Position numbers and translations under genes: made by a program. 64,000 nucleotides of DNA from Komagataeibacter sp. FNDCF1 (GTDB taxonomy: Bacteria; Pseudomonadota; Alphaproteobacteria; Acetobacterales; Acetobacteraceae), in NCBI RefSeq assembly GCF_021295335.1, contig NZ_JAIWOT010000001.1, positions 2,588,501 through 2,652,500 of the forward strand, given 5' to 3'. The notes under the pieces are model-generated. The model made no database searches, was not told the origin of the DNA, and saw only the letters and a list, made by a program, of their open reading frames with translations. Below are positions 1 to 9,126 of this stretch, one piece after another (the stretch's first letter is position 1; every line of letters begins with the position of its first letter).

Positions 1-881
1 GCCAGCCCCGTCCCGGGGTGACAGCCAGCAGTCACACCGCTTGCGAACAGTCGGTCTGCCGCGGCGGCAATCCGCATGCTTTCCGCACCCGTACAGCCTG
101 AAAGCCGGCTGTATTCATGCAGAAGCCACGACCATTCGAACAGGTGCCCCGGTTCGGCACGGTTGCGGCCGGGCGGAAGGGCCGCAACCCATTCCGCATC
201 GAAAAACTCACGCACCATGCCAGATCGGGCATCGATAAAACGCTCAAGCGCGAGCGAGACAAGAGGCCTGGCCTGATTAAGGTAGAACGCATCCCCTGTC
301 GTTTCAGACAGGGTGAGGCAGGCTTCAAGCATATGCATGTGCGGATTTTGCCGGCGCAGGGAATCCGCCGGGGGAAGGGAGTCCCGAAAGCCGCCATTCC
401 CTGCGGCAAAAATGGTATGGATTTCATCCATGGTCTCGCGCGCTATCGTGCGATAACGGGTTTCGGCCGTAAGCTTGTACGCCCATGCATAAGCAAAAAG
501 AATGAACGCATGGGCATAAAGGTCACGCACGCGGGAGGCTGGGCGCCCATCGGATGCGAGCGAAAATATCCAGCCCGGCGCACCGTCGCAATGCCTGTAA
601 AGACGCTCGATCTCATCAAGGCAGCGGACGGCCTGGGCCGAGCGATCATAAAATCCGTCAATTGCCGCACGGCAATAGGTCGCCACCTGCCGGGCCTGCA
701 CCATGAGGCGCAGCTGCTTCATGGGCACTGGAGAGGCATCCCAGCCCAACCGTTCATGATAGAGATGGCAACTGCTATCGAAACCGGCGTCACTCCACAG
801 CGGCAGGGCCCGACCGATGAGCCATTTCCGCCATTGGGCCTGCATGGTAATGCTGGAAGAGGGACCGCTGGTTGTCGACAT
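1..881 (-). CDS. AGE-family (N-acylglucosamine 2-epimerase / mannose-6-phosphate isomerase-like) protein, 3' end cut by window
   Basis: Reading the minus strand from the ATG at 881 gives an open frame of 293 codons that runs off the left edge. The protein reads like an (alpha/alpha)6-barrel sugar epimerase/isomerase of the AGE family. It has an early YHERLGWD-type segment, a LYAHAFILFAYAW helix, and the family block EPGHLFEWSWLLHEY near residues 240-255, whose Glu and His belong to the usual active site. Such enzymes interconvert N-acetylglucosamine/N-acetylmannosamine or mannose/fructose(-6-phosphate); which substrate applies cannot be told here. It lies downstream of and in the same direction as a Wza-type export gene, so a role in sugar supply for an exopolysaccharide is inferred. 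Several overlapping open frames on both strands are shadows of this gene. Confidence 0.85.
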   Translation of the reverse strand, partial: MSTTSGPSSSITMQAQWRKWLIGRALPLWSDAGFDSSCHLYHERLGWDASPVPMKQLRLMVQARQVATYCRAAIDGFYDRSAQAVRCLDEIERLYRHCDGAPGWIFSLASDGRPASRVRDLYAHAFILFAYAWAYKLTAETRYRTIARETMDEIHTIFAAGNGGFRDSLPPADSLRRQNPHMHMLEACLTLSETTGDAFYLNQARPLVSLALERFIDARSGMVREFFDAEWVAALPPGRNRAEPGHLFEWSWLLHEYSRLSGCTGAESMRIAAAADRLFASGVTAGCHPGTGL

Positions 882-1118
882 GATACTGATCTGCCCTGAT
901 ACGCTGGCAGCCAGACCAGCACGCAGCATAAAATGGCTGTGTTTTCGCTACAATGAAAGAGGCAATTGCGGCATGCAGGACGCAACGGAACCCGTCGATA
1001 TCATGCTGGATAACATGAACATTTCACAACCATATTGCCATTGACGGCGGGCGTGACCCGGGACGCCGGGTCTTGTGGTGTTGCCTGAAGTATAAAGTAG
1101 GTAAAACGATTATTTATA

Positions 1119-2378
1119 TTATCTCGCGATGCCACCCATCGACGTTCCGGGAGAAATGATGGTCGTGATCAGACCAAAGAATTTATAGAATTTGTTACTT
1201 GCCGAATTGGCAACATAAATGAGATCCCCGTCCCGCATCATGAATTCCTGCGCCAGGAAGTAGCTGCTTGGGTTCATCATGTCCAACTGGTAGATGACTG
1301 GTGCAGTTGATGCATTATTATCAACCGGCATACCAAGCCGGCGCAGGATGTCAGCATTTTCAAAGCGGAAAAGATAGACGGCATTGGGGTCGGCACGTGA
1401 ATCGATCGGGCCACCAACGCGGGAAACCGCCTCGGCCATTGTCAGGGTCGGGGTTGTAAACTGTACCTGCGTTATATGATTGGTTGCGCCAAATACACTG
1501 AAGCTGCGTGGCTGGAACGTAAGCTGGACCCGATCTCCGGGCTGCATGACAATGTTCTGGGCGGGATCGTTTTCAATGACCTTGAGGGGCAGTTCGGCAA
1601 TCTTGCTGTTCCGTGTCAGCCGGACGACATAGTCTTCATCGGCATGGGTCTGCTGCTCCTCGCCCCCTGCCAGTGCGATGACATCCAGGATGCGTTCACG
1701 GTTCGGGGTCAGCATGATCCGGCTTGGGCGGCGGACCCCGCCATACACCATGACGGAGTTGGCAATGTCGGAAGCAATCCGGACCAGAACCTGCGGCGCC
1801 TGGGATTTCTGCTTCAGTCTGGCCAGAATGGCATCGGCGGCCTGATTGGTGGTCATGTTGGCGACATGGATCTGACCGGCAAAGGGGATTTCGATATTGC
1901 CGCTGCCATCGACGCTGAGGAGCGGCAGATGTGAAGCCGTGGAGGTACCGGACATCGAACCGGTGCCGCCGCCGGTCGCACCCGTGCTGCCGCCCATACC
2001 CGTACTCATGCTGGTGGGGCTGAACAGTGCGCTACCAACTTCATATATCGAGACCTGAAGGATATCTCCGGGCCCGATCCTGTCATTCTTGCCATAGGCG
2101 GGTGTCTCATCCCCCGCAAGACTGCTGAAAAGCGGTGGCGCCTCACTTTGCAGCAGCGTGATCAGATCTGGGCTGATCTGGACAATCCCGTATCCCACAG
2201 TGTTTTTTTTAGGATCACGCTGGTCCTGATTGACCCGGGATTCCGTTGGCCCGCTGTCAGGCAGCGAATTGCAGCCGCCCAGCAGCAGAAGTGCCCCCCC
2301 GGCAGCGGCCAGCCAGGTTGCCTTCCGGCCAGGACGCCGGGCCGGACCCAAATCCTTCAGTAAGCATAAGATGGTCAA
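1119..2378 (-). CDS. Wza/GumB-type outer-membrane polysaccharide export lipoprotein (first paralogue)
   Basis: A 419-residue polysaccharide export (OPX) protein, which would form the outer-membrane exit channel for an exopolysaccharide. A basic N-terminus and hydrophobic stretch end in a lipobox (LLGGC, Cys near residue 36), so it should be a lipoprotein. The Poly_export motif (IGPGDILQVSIYEVG) lies near residues 101-115 and is followed by SLBB-like repeats; a Gly/Ser/Thr-rich loop sits near 120-150. The frame opens with TTG at 2378, preceded by a leader shared with the paralogue at 2928, so the start is plausible but not certain. The AGE-family gene lies downstream on the same strand. It is clearly diverged from the two near-identical paralogues at 2928 and 21182. 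Confidence 0.9.
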   Translation of the reverse strand: MTILCLLKDLGPARRPGRKATWLAAAGGALLLLGGCNSLPDSGPTESRVNQDQRDPKKNTVGYGIVQISPDLITLLQSEAPPLFSSLAGDETPAYGKNDRIGPGDILQVSIYEVGSALFSPTSMSTGMGGSTGATGGGTGSMSGTSTASHLPLLSVDGSGNIEIPFAGQIHVANMTTNQAADAILARLKQKSQAPQVLVRIASDIANSVMVYGGVRRPSRIMLTPNRERILDVIALAGGEEQQTHADEDYVVRLTRNSKIAELPLKVIENDPAQNIVMQPGDRVQLTFQPRSFSVFGATNHITQVQFTTPTLTMAEAVSRVGGPIDSRADPNAVYLFRFENADILRRLGMPVDNNASTAPVIYQLDMMNPSSYFLAQEFMMRDGDLIYVANSASNKFYKFFGLITTIISPGTSMGGIAR

Positions 2379-2927
2379 TAGGGCACCAGACTCTAAAGGT
2401 TATACCAAAAAACGGGAAAGCCGCATAACGCCCTTGCACGCATCCTGAAGTGCAGGCCGGGGATGGAAAGTTACTTAACCGGATTGCTCATATATTACGT
2501 AGTCATCCAATGGGTGGGAGACTTATATAAAACTCTCATCAAAAGGAAAAGACCTTACCGGGTGGGGTGGAAAACCGTATGCTGGAGGGGCTTTCGGTCA
2601 GGACAACCCGTGGGTTCGCTGCCTGAATTCGCAAACCCGTACGTATTTCCCTTTCATCATGCATTGACCGCGGGCGTTTACGGGCCTGACTGCGGCAGTC
2701 GGGTCCGGGCCGCGACCGCTTTCGGGAAATGCCGGGATGGCACCATGTATCTCCAGGTTACCACACGGGCGCCCGGGCCCGGGCTGAACAGTATGGTCAG
2801 TCTTGGGGTGATCTGATAAAAGCGCCTCGAGTCATCGTGTGCGTGACTAACGGAGATGTGGATAAGTGCACGCACATTTATCGCCCTGCTGCGATTTCTG
2901 GTATAACCCTCAACGTCCGGTGCCCTA
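2379..2927. promoter_or_regulatory. 549-bp divergent intergenic region with a shared leader in front of two wza genes
   Basis: No supported gene lies between the divergent wza genes. Immediately before each TTG start is a related block of about 32 nt, at 2375-2406 (minus strand) and 2900-2931 (plus strand). Both begin GGTATAACC and end GGTGCCCTATTGA, with a diverged middle of the same length. This shared leader probably carries promoter or translation-start signals; that is inference. No strong Shine-Dalgarno sequence is visible. The rest of the gap shows nothing recognisable. Confidence 0.5.
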
Positions 2928-4175
2928 TTGATCCTTCCGTGTTTCCCGAATTTTTTGGGTCCAGTTCACCCCTGCACGCAACGGAGAGGACGCCTCATTG
3001 CCATGGGTGGGGCCCTCATGCTTCTGTGCGGCTGCAATGCGCTGCCTGACAGCGGGCCGACGGAATATCAGGTGAACCGGGCGCAGCGGGGCCCGAAGAA
3101 GAACACGATGGGCTACGGGATTGTCCAGGTGAGTCCGGAACTCATAGCGCTTCTGGACAACGAGGCCCCGCCCCGCTTCAGCAGCCTTGATGCGGACCAT
3201 CCGCTGACGCACCCGACGCACAACGACACGGTGGGGCCGGGCGACATCCTGCAGATCTCGATATACGAAATCGGCAGTGGCCTCTTCAGTCCCAGCAGCA
3301 GCAGCATGGCCGCGGCCAGCGCCAGTGGCACCAACGCCACGCCCACCCCGTCCACGACAGCCAGCCTGCCCCCCGTCAGCGTGGATGGGAGCGGCATCAT
3401 CGAGATCCCCTTTGCCGGCCAGATCCCCGTGGCCGGCCTGACCACCAGCCAGGTCGCCCAGGCCGTCACGGACAGGCTGAAGCAGAAATCCCAGGCCCCG
3501 CAGGTCGTGGTCCGCATCCTTTCGGACATTGCCAACTCCGTCATGGTGTATGGCAATGTGCGCCAGCCCAGCCGGGTTCCTCTGACCCCCAACAGGGAAC
3601 GCATCCTCGACGTCATCGCGCTGGCCGGGGGGGAGACGCATACCGAGCAGGCGGATGCGGATTACGTGGTGCAGCTGACACGCAACGGGCAGGTGGCCGA
3701 AATGCCGCTCCAGGTCATTGAAAACGATCCTGACCAGAATATCGTGATGCAGGCGGGCGACAGGATCCAGCTGACCCTGCGGCCGCGCAGCTATACGGTG
3801 TTCGGGGCCAGTGGCCAGGTCACCCAGATACAGTTCCGCACACCCGTGCTGACCATGGCGCAGGCCATATCGCGCGCGGGCGGGCCGATCGACACCCGGG
3901 CGGACCCCAATGCCGTCTATCTTTTCCGCTTCGAGAATGCCGGTGTCCTGCGCCACCTCGGCATGGCGGTCGACCAGAACGCAGCCACGGCGCCCGTCGT
4001 CTACCAACTGGACATGATGAACCCCAGCAACTACTTCCTGGCCCAGAAATTCAGGATGCAGGACAGGGACCTCATCTACATCGCCAATTCGTCCAGCAAC
4101 AAGTTCTACAAGTTCTTTGGCCTGATCAGCACAATCATCGCACCAGGAATTACAGCAGCATGGATCGCCAAATGA
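2928..4175 (+). CDS. Wza/KpsD-type outer-membrane polysaccharide export lipoprotein (left copy of inverted pair)
   Basis: A 415-residue OPX lipoprotein. A basic segment is followed by a hydrophobic stretch and a lipobox (LLCGC). The Poly_export motif VGPGDILQISIYEIG is near residues 101-115, an Ala/Ser/Thr-rich stretch lies at about 123-145, and SLBB-like repeats follow. No upstream ATG fits, so the TTG at 2928, aligned with the start of the first paralogue, is the best guess. From position 2940 to just past the stop the DNA is almost identical to the inverted copy at 21170-19931, with only two residue changes (Gly/Asp and His/Arg). It heads the operon wza-kpsE-kpsT and would carry the exported glycan across the outer membrane. 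Confidence 0.92.
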   Translation: MILPCFPNFLGPVHPCTQRRGRLIAMGGALMLLCGCNALPDSGPTEYQVNRAQRGPKKNTMGYGIVQVSPELIALLDNEAPPRFSSLDADHPLTHPTHNDTVGPGDILQISIYEIGSGLFSPSSSSMAAASASGTNATPTPSTTASLPPVSVDGSGIIEIPFAGQIPVAGLTTSQVAQAVTDRLKQKSQAPQVVVRILSDIANSVMVYGNVRQPSRVPLTPNRERILDVIALAGGETHTEQADADYVVQLTRNGQVAEMPLQVIENDPDQNIVMQAGDRIQLTLRPRSYTVFGASGQVTQIQFRTPVLTMAQAISRAGGPIDTRADPNAVYLFRFENAGVLRHLGMAVDQNAATAPVVYQLDMMNPSNYFLAQKFRMQDRDLIYIANSSSNKFYKFFGLISTIIAPGITAAWIAK

Positions 4176-4179
4176 TGAA
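2940..4179 (+). repeat. Left arm of a 1,240-bp near-perfect inverted repeat (wza gene body)
   Basis: The block pairs with the reverse complement of 19931-21170, and both arms are exactly 1,240 bp. I found five single-base differences, at 3032, 3068, 3091, 3134 and 3220 of this arm; the remaining roughly 950 bp look identical. Identity stops abruptly 12 nt into the reading frame and 4 nt after the stop codon, so the repeat covers the gene but not its promoter or the following gene. Confidence 0.95.
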
Positions 4180-4320
4180 AAAAAACATAAAAATGGCAGC
4201 TTTCCATGATGAAACTGTGATACCGCATCCGTGCGCCAATGGATGTGAAAGAAAGCAGGTTCTTTCCCTGCTGGCCATGCCCTATTCTGACCTTTCTCTT
4301 TTTCCCCAGGCCCGTGCAGC

Positions 4321-5493
4321 ATGAATTCCGATGTGTACATCCCCGATGGTGACAATGACCACATCCCTGAGGCACCTCTCCTGACAAGGCTCACGCACTG
4401 GTTCCTGCAGCACTGGTCCTTCATGATATGGGTCATGCTGCCTACGGTGCTGACGATGCTCTATCTCGTTCTCATCGCAACGCCACAATATATATCAGAG
4501 GCGCATTTCGTCGTACGCGGGCGATCGGGCCAGTCCAGCATTTCCCTGAGCAGCATCCTGCAGTCCAGCGGCGGCGGCGGCGGTGCGACATCGGAGAATA
4601 CCTACGTTGTTCAGGATTACATGCTGTCACGTGATGCAGCCGAACTTCTTATCAGGCAGGACAAGCTGCTTGAAATCTATGCGCGGCCGGAAGCCGATTT
4701 CATAGCCCGGTTTCCTTTCTTCCTGTTCAAAAATGATTTTGAGCACTTTTATAGCTATTATCAACGTCATGTTCTGGTTGAACAGGACACGGAAACCGAC
4801 ATTTCCATTCTGAAGGTTCGCAGTTTCCGTGCTGCGGACTCCAGAATGATTGCCCGTGCGCTTCTGGATGCAAGTGAAAACCTGGTCAATGACATAAACC
4901 GGCGGCAACGCGAAAACCTGATCCGGGCAACATCGCGGGAAGTGCAGGAAACAGAAACCAAATTACGTGAGATCAACCAGAAACTGGCCGAATACCGTAA
5001 TACCATTGCCCTGATCGATCCCTTGCGGCAGTCGGTGCCGATGGTCAGCTTCGTAACCAACCTGCAGAACATGCTGACTTCAACAACCATGCAGTTGAAT
5101 CAGCTTCGGGCTGCCGCGCCCAATAGCCCGCTGATCGCGGCATATGAACGGCAGGTTGCCATTCTGACCGACCAGATCAAGAAATCCGGAAGCCAGATAA
5201 CCGGATCCGATCAGTCTCTTGTACCCAAGATCACCGGGTATGATGATCTGATGATACAGCGTGAACTGGAACAGCGTATTCTGGCCAGTAACGTTGCATC
5301 GCTTGAAGTTGCCAAGCAGCAGGCGAATCAGCAGATGATCTATGTTGATGAAGTCGCACAGCCCAATGAACCGGACTGGCCGGAATATCCCCGCAATATG
5401 GTCGTGCTGTTCATTGTCTTCATGTCATTCTTCAGCCTGTACGTGATGATAAAGCTGCTTGTAGCCAGTGCCCGCGAAAAGAACCTGGAGTGA
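4321..5493 (+). CDS. kpsE: KpsE/CtrB-type polysaccharide co-polymerase of an ABC-dependent export system
   Basis: A 390-residue inner-membrane protein of the Wzz/KpsE (PCP-3) family, expected to bridge the inner-membrane ABC exporter and the Wza-type outer-membrane channel. One transmembrane helix lies near residues 33-53 and another near 360-382. Between them is a large periplasmic region with predicted coiled coil around residues 180-300. The block ATPQYISEAHFVVRG after the first helix is typical of the family. Its GC content is lower than that of the core genes. It follows the wza copy after a 145-bp gap and precedes kpsT by 50 bp. By eye it is roughly 55-60% identical to the second copy at 18704-19849. 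Confidence 0.9.
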   Translation: MNSDVYIPDGDNDHIPEAPLLTRLTHWFLQHWSFMIWVMLPTVLTMLYLVLIATPQYISEAHFVVRGRSGQSSISLSSILQSSGGGGGATSENTYVVQDYMLSRDAAELLIRQDKLLEIYARPEADFIARFPFFLFKNDFEHFYSYYQRHVLVEQDTETDISILKVRSFRAADSRMIARALLDASENLVNDINRRQRENLIRATSREVQETETKLREINQKLAEYRNTIALIDPLRQSVPMVSFVTNLQNMLTSTTMQLNQLRAAAPNSPLIAAYERQVAILTDQIKKSGSQITGSDQSLVPKITGYDDLMIQRELEQRILASNVASLEVAKQQANQQMIYVDEVAQPNEPDWPEYPRNMVVLFIVFMSFFSLYVMIKLLVASAREKNLE

Positions 5494-5543
5494 TCCGACT
5501 GGCAAACGCCTGATGAGCCATCTGTCAGAAAAAAGAATGTGTC

Positions 5544-6191
5544 ATGTTACGTTGTATCGATATTGTTAAAGAATTCCACGTCGAGAAGGGTATCAGGCGT
5601 GTTCTGAACAAGGTAAATTTCCAGATAGAACGCGGAGAAAAGCTGGGTATCCTGGGCCGTAATGGCGCAGGCAAGTCGACACTTATCAAGATTATCGGGG
5701 GTGTGGATCTGCCAACTTCCGGCAGGATTGAACAGAATATGTCGGTGTCCTGGCCCATAGCTTTCGGCGGCGCCTTTCAGGGAAGCCTGAGCGGCCTGGA
5801 TAACTTACGGTTTATCTGCCGGATTTATAATCTGGATTACCAGACAACGCGTAAGTATGTGGATGATTTTGCGGAACTGGGCAAGCAGCTACTTGAACCG
5901 GTCAAGACATATTCATCAGGCATGCGGGCACGCCTGGCATTTGCGCTGTCTGTTGTGATCGAGTTTGACTGTTACCTTATTGATGAAGTCATCATGGTGG
6001 GTGATGCCCGCTTTGTCCAGCGGTGCCGGGAGGAACTGTTCACCAAGCGGGCTGATCGCGCCCTGATTATTGTTTCTCATGACATGAACTTCATAAGAGA
6101 AATATGTAACAGAAGCGCCGTCATACATCAGGGAAAATTCATACAATTCGATAGTGTTCAGGAAGGCATAGATTTGTACGGATCTTTATAA
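5544..6191 (+). CDS. kpsT: KpsT-type ABC transporter ATP-binding protein for polysaccharide export
   Basis: A 215-residue ATPase with Walker A GRNGAGKS at residues 38-45, the ABC signature YSSGM near 120, a Walker B segment (CYLIDE) near 142, and a switch His in IIVSHD near 177. It is short, as usual for KpsT/BexA/CtrD proteins. It would power export of a lipid-linked polysaccharide through a KpsM-type permease. No permease gene follows it; the only kpsM in the window is 11 kb away on the opposite strand (17285-18085). It shares an operon with the wza and kpsE genes upstream. An AT-rich gap follows. Confidence 0.92.
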   Translation: MLRCIDIVKEFHVEKGIRRVLNKVNFQIERGEKLGILGRNGAGKSTLIKIIGGVDLPTSGRIEQNMSVSWPIAFGGAFQGSLSGLDNLRFICRIYNLDYQTTRKYVDDFAELGKQLLEPVKTYSSGMRARLAFALSVVIEFDCYLIDEVIMVGDARFVQRCREELFTKRADRALIIVSHDMNFIREICNRSAVIHQGKFIQFDSVQEGIDLYGSL

Positions 6192-6671
6192 TTCAAGTAA
6201 TTATTTAAATATTGTTACTATTTAATCGACACATAATTAATTTTTATGGAATTGGGGTTCTGTAGCTGATGGAAGTGCTTTAATTTTTATATCAATATTC
6301 AAGCATATAATTCGTCAGCATAGAACCAATGCAGGCTGCGTTTTGTCCGAACGCTTCTGAATTGAGGTGCAATCGAGCATATCAAGATATTTCAATCAAT
6401 ATGCCGACTCTATCTTCTAAAATAATATAGCATTATATTTAATTCATACCCTAACCACAAAGTTAGTGCATAATGAAAAATTCAGAATAATGAAATTTAC
6501 AAGATTTATTAATGCCGTATGCATGAATAAATAATGATAAATATTGATCTATTTTGTAGATTCAAATTTATTGCACCTATTGACTACCTATACAAACGGA
6601 AATAAAATGTTTCAGTATGGGTCTAAATGTCATGTTATGTAACACATTCATGATATTTATAGACATATGTA
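6192..6671. other. AT-rich 480-bp intergenic region, no gene seen
   Basis: The segment is strikingly AT-rich, with many A/T runs of 5-8 nt, against a GC-rich background. No supported coding frame, tRNA or clear terminator was found. It lies between kpsT and the interrupted fkbM gene. It may hold promoter elements for fkbM or mark horizontally acquired DNA, but the sequence alone does not decide this. Confidence 0.5.
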
Positions 6672-7035
6672 ATGTTTTGTATGAATGTTAAGGAAATTCT
6701 GGTGAATATACACGATTTTCATGCAGGTATTTGTAATCATATTCGGCATGAGATTTTTGATACGATTACCGCAGTTGTCCGAAGCAATGAAGGTTGCAAT
6801 GTCCGTTTTGTAGAAGTAGGGGCTAATGATGGATCAAGTGGTCATGATCCTGTATTTCCCTATGTAAAGGTTCATAACTGGGAAGGTGTTCTGGTTGAAC
6901 CCGTACCCTATCTGTTTAAACGCCTGAAAGAAAACTATCCAACGGATAGCAAGGTCCAGTTTGTTCAGGCCTGCTGTGGGTCCGAGGAAGGCATCTTTCC
7001 ATTTTATGAAGTTGATGAATCAGCTGAGGCCATTA

Positions 7036-8198
7036 TACCAAGGGCTATCACCTTTGACCTATATGAGCCCAGTTTCTGAGACCGATGGATCGGATGGTCT
7101 GTGGCAGGGCGGTGAGGTTGTTCCATGCGGTGCATGCGGCTTCGATGATGTGTTCGATGCCACTGAACACGGTGTTGGACAGCCAGTTGGCGCGGAGGAA
7201 CTGCCAGATATTCTCGACCGGGTTCAGTTCGGGCGCGCGGGACGGCAGGAAGACCAGGCTGACGTTGCGCGGCAGTCTGAGTTTGGGTGTCGTATGCCAG
7301 CCGGCACGATCGAGCAGGACGACGGCATGGGCGCCGCGTGCGACGCAGCGTGAGATTTCCTCGATATGCAGTTGCATGCTGGCCGTGCCGGTAAACGGCA
7401 GCACCAGGCCTGCCGCCTTGCCAAGTGCCGGGCAGATCGCCCCGAACAGCCAGGCATTCTCGTAGCGCTGGTCGGCCGGCTGGCGTGGTCGGGTGCCACG
7501 CCGCGCCCATTGTCGGACAAGGCCGTTCTTCTGCCCGATGCGGGCCTCGTCCTGAAACCAGAGTTCAATCCGCCTGCCCTTGGGCAGATGTCCGGTGTGG
7601 GCGCTCAGGATCGTGGGGAAGTTTTTTTAAACGCGTCCATGACGGATGGATCCTGTCCGGGGTGACGCGGACGCGCGCTGACGTGGCTGAACCCAAGCCG
7701 CTTCAGCAGGGTGGAGACATGGCGTTCGTGATAGGAGACGCCAAAACGCTCTTCGATGACCCGCTGAAGATCGACCCGACGCCAGCGCACCACACCGTCC
7801 CGGGCACGGTCAGGCCCTGTCGTGACCAGCGCCGATAATTCTGCCAGTTGGTCCGCTGTCAGGCGGCAGACCGACCCGTTGCGCCATTGGTCCCGCAAAC
7901 CATCCGGCCCCGTAGCATTGAACCGGTGCACCCAGTCCCGCAGGGTTTGCCGGTCCATGCCGCCGATCCGCGCCGCTTCGCCACGGCTGGCACCATCGCG
8001 CACCGCAGCCAGAGACAAAAGGCGCCGTGCAACATTCGCATCCCGCGTACGAGAAGCCAGACGTCGTAACGCAGAAGCCGTATAATCCGTCCGTAAAGCA
8101 ATCGCACCAGCCATTCCCGATCCTCCCTCTCACAACAGAATCAGAACAGGCCCTTCGCGTCACTTCACAGATGAGTCAGAGACAATAGCCCTTGGTAT
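7036..8198 (-). mobile_element. IS630-family insertion sequence, about 1.16 kb
   Basis: The ends are inverted repeats: the left end reads TACCAAGGGCTAT and the right end, reverse complemented, reads ATACCAAGGGCTAT. The element is flanked by TA on both sides (TTA if the last T is counted as flank), matching the TA target preference known for IS630. It carries one transposase in two overlapping frames on the minus strand. It interrupts the FkbM gene. Confidence 0.9.
7048..8114 (-). CDS. IS630-family transposase made by -1 frameshift
   Basis: The first frame (8114-7605) encodes 169 residues with a helix-turn-helix region and ends just after a run of seven A residues on the coding strand (TTTAAAAAAAC at about 7630-7620). 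Shifting -1 there opens a second frame that runs to 7048. It carries the catalytic DDE residues: Asp in WFQDEARIG, Asp in VVLLDRAGWH and Glu in PELNPVENIW. The fused product would be about 350 residues, the usual length for the family, and A-run frameshifting is known in IS630 elements. The enzyme appears intact. Confidence 0.85.
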
Positions 8199-8616
8199 TA
8201 GTCCTGTTGCGCCATTCCTGTCGTCATTCGACCGATCCGTGATCATGAACCATGCCTGTTTCGTGCCGGATATGGAGAAATACATAAACACTATTCCGAT
8301 TCAGACGAAACGTGTTGATACCATCGTAAAGGAATCTGGGATCGGTAATATTCATGTGCTTGTAACCGATACAGAAGGCCATGACGATAAAGTGCTGTCT
8401 GGTTATAATTTTGATAACCATCGTCCCATGGCTGTATACATGGAACATAAGCATATCCGGTTTGATGCTTTGCGCAATGTTGTCAACCAGATGGAAGGTT
8501 ATAACTACAAGCCTATCTGGATGTTCGAAGATATCCTTTTTGTAAATAACTATCTCTTTTCCATCCCGCTTGTAAAAAATATTTTTTCCATGATGGAAGC
8601 CATGTATCGCGTATAA

Positions 8617-9126
8617 TAATGATATCTTTCATATCATAAACTGGCATGGTGTTTCGCAATATAAGACGGTGCGGCGATTGCTCATGCCGGTTCGCCGCAT
8701 GCCAAGATAGTGACCATTTTTTTCGAATTCTGTAACCGGTAGGGAAACCGCATTATGTTCCCTACCGGTAGAACAGTTTCAGGCTGTTCCCCGATTTCTA
8801 CACGGTGATTCCTGTATTGTATGGAACTGATACAATGATCAGGTTGGATGGGGTGACAGGTGACTTTGCCACAGAACTTCTGATACCGATCATGTGACGT
8901 GGAACAGGCATGCCACGGCCTATGGCCTATGTGTCTTGCTTGCGTGTAGTAGACCTGCATGCGTAAAAGTATATCGAGACTGGCTGTTCTGGCGCAGGAA
9001 CCCACACCGGCCCGGCACGCTAACACACTACCTGCATGTAATGCCTACCCAGGCGTCTGAGAACCTCCAGATATCGGGACAATATGATGGGGGTTAGTTC
9101 GATAATCTTGGTGGAGACATGACTCA
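8617..9126. other. Intergenic region with a strong hairpin
   Basis: No gene was recognised in these 510 bp. A perfect 12-bp inverted repeat (ACCGGTAGGGAA at 8735-8746 and its complement at 8758-8769) leaves an 11-nt loop. A smaller hairpin (GAACAG/CTGTTC, 8771-8776 and 8784-8789) follows directly. Neither is followed by a T-run on the plus strand, so a classical terminator is not clear. The promoter of the following secreted-protein gene must lie in the right part. Confidence 0.45.

Larger units (their letters stand above)
6672..8616 (+). pseudogene. FkbM-family methyltransferase gene split by an IS630-family element
   Basis: The N-terminal part (6672-7035) carries the SAM-binding start of an FkbM methyltransferase (VRFVEVGANDGSSG, then GVLVEPVPYLFKRL). 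The C-terminal part resumes at about 8201 with SSFDRSVIMNH, then VLVTDTEGHDDKVL and MAVYMEHKH. Removing 7036-8198 plus one copy of the duplicated target restores one in-frame gene of 780 bp encoding 259 residues, so the insertion is the only visible lesion. As it stands, translation runs into the element and stops at 7079. Codon use is AT-rich like kpsT. FkbM enzymes often O-methylate sugars, so modification of the exported glycan was the likely job (inference). Confidence 0.88.

Noticed and set aside
117-899. 260-codon plus-strand frame at the left edge
   Set aside because: It is antisense to the AGE-family gene, whose minus-strand frame has clear family motifs; the plus-strand product has none.
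1055-1072. GACCCGG/CCGGGTC hairpin after the first wza gene
   Set aside because: No T-run follows on the minus strand, so terminator function is not supported.
2925-4436. 503-codon minus-strand frame antisense to the left wza copy (and a 448-codon plus-strand frame at 20103-21449 antisense to the right copy)
   Set aside because: These are mirror shadows of the wza genes, rich in His, Arg and Gly with no domain, and exist only because of GC-rich codon use.
7004-7568. Overlapping frames of 114-168 codons within the IS630 element
   Set aside because: They are alternative frames of the transposase; only the A-run -1 frame carries the DDE residues in order.
7038-8197. Removing the IS630 element with only a TA target (7036-7037) as duplication
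   Set aside because: That choice leaves the FkbM gene out of frame by one base; placing the border one step further (TA at 7034-7035 and 8199-8200, or TTA) restores the frame exactly.
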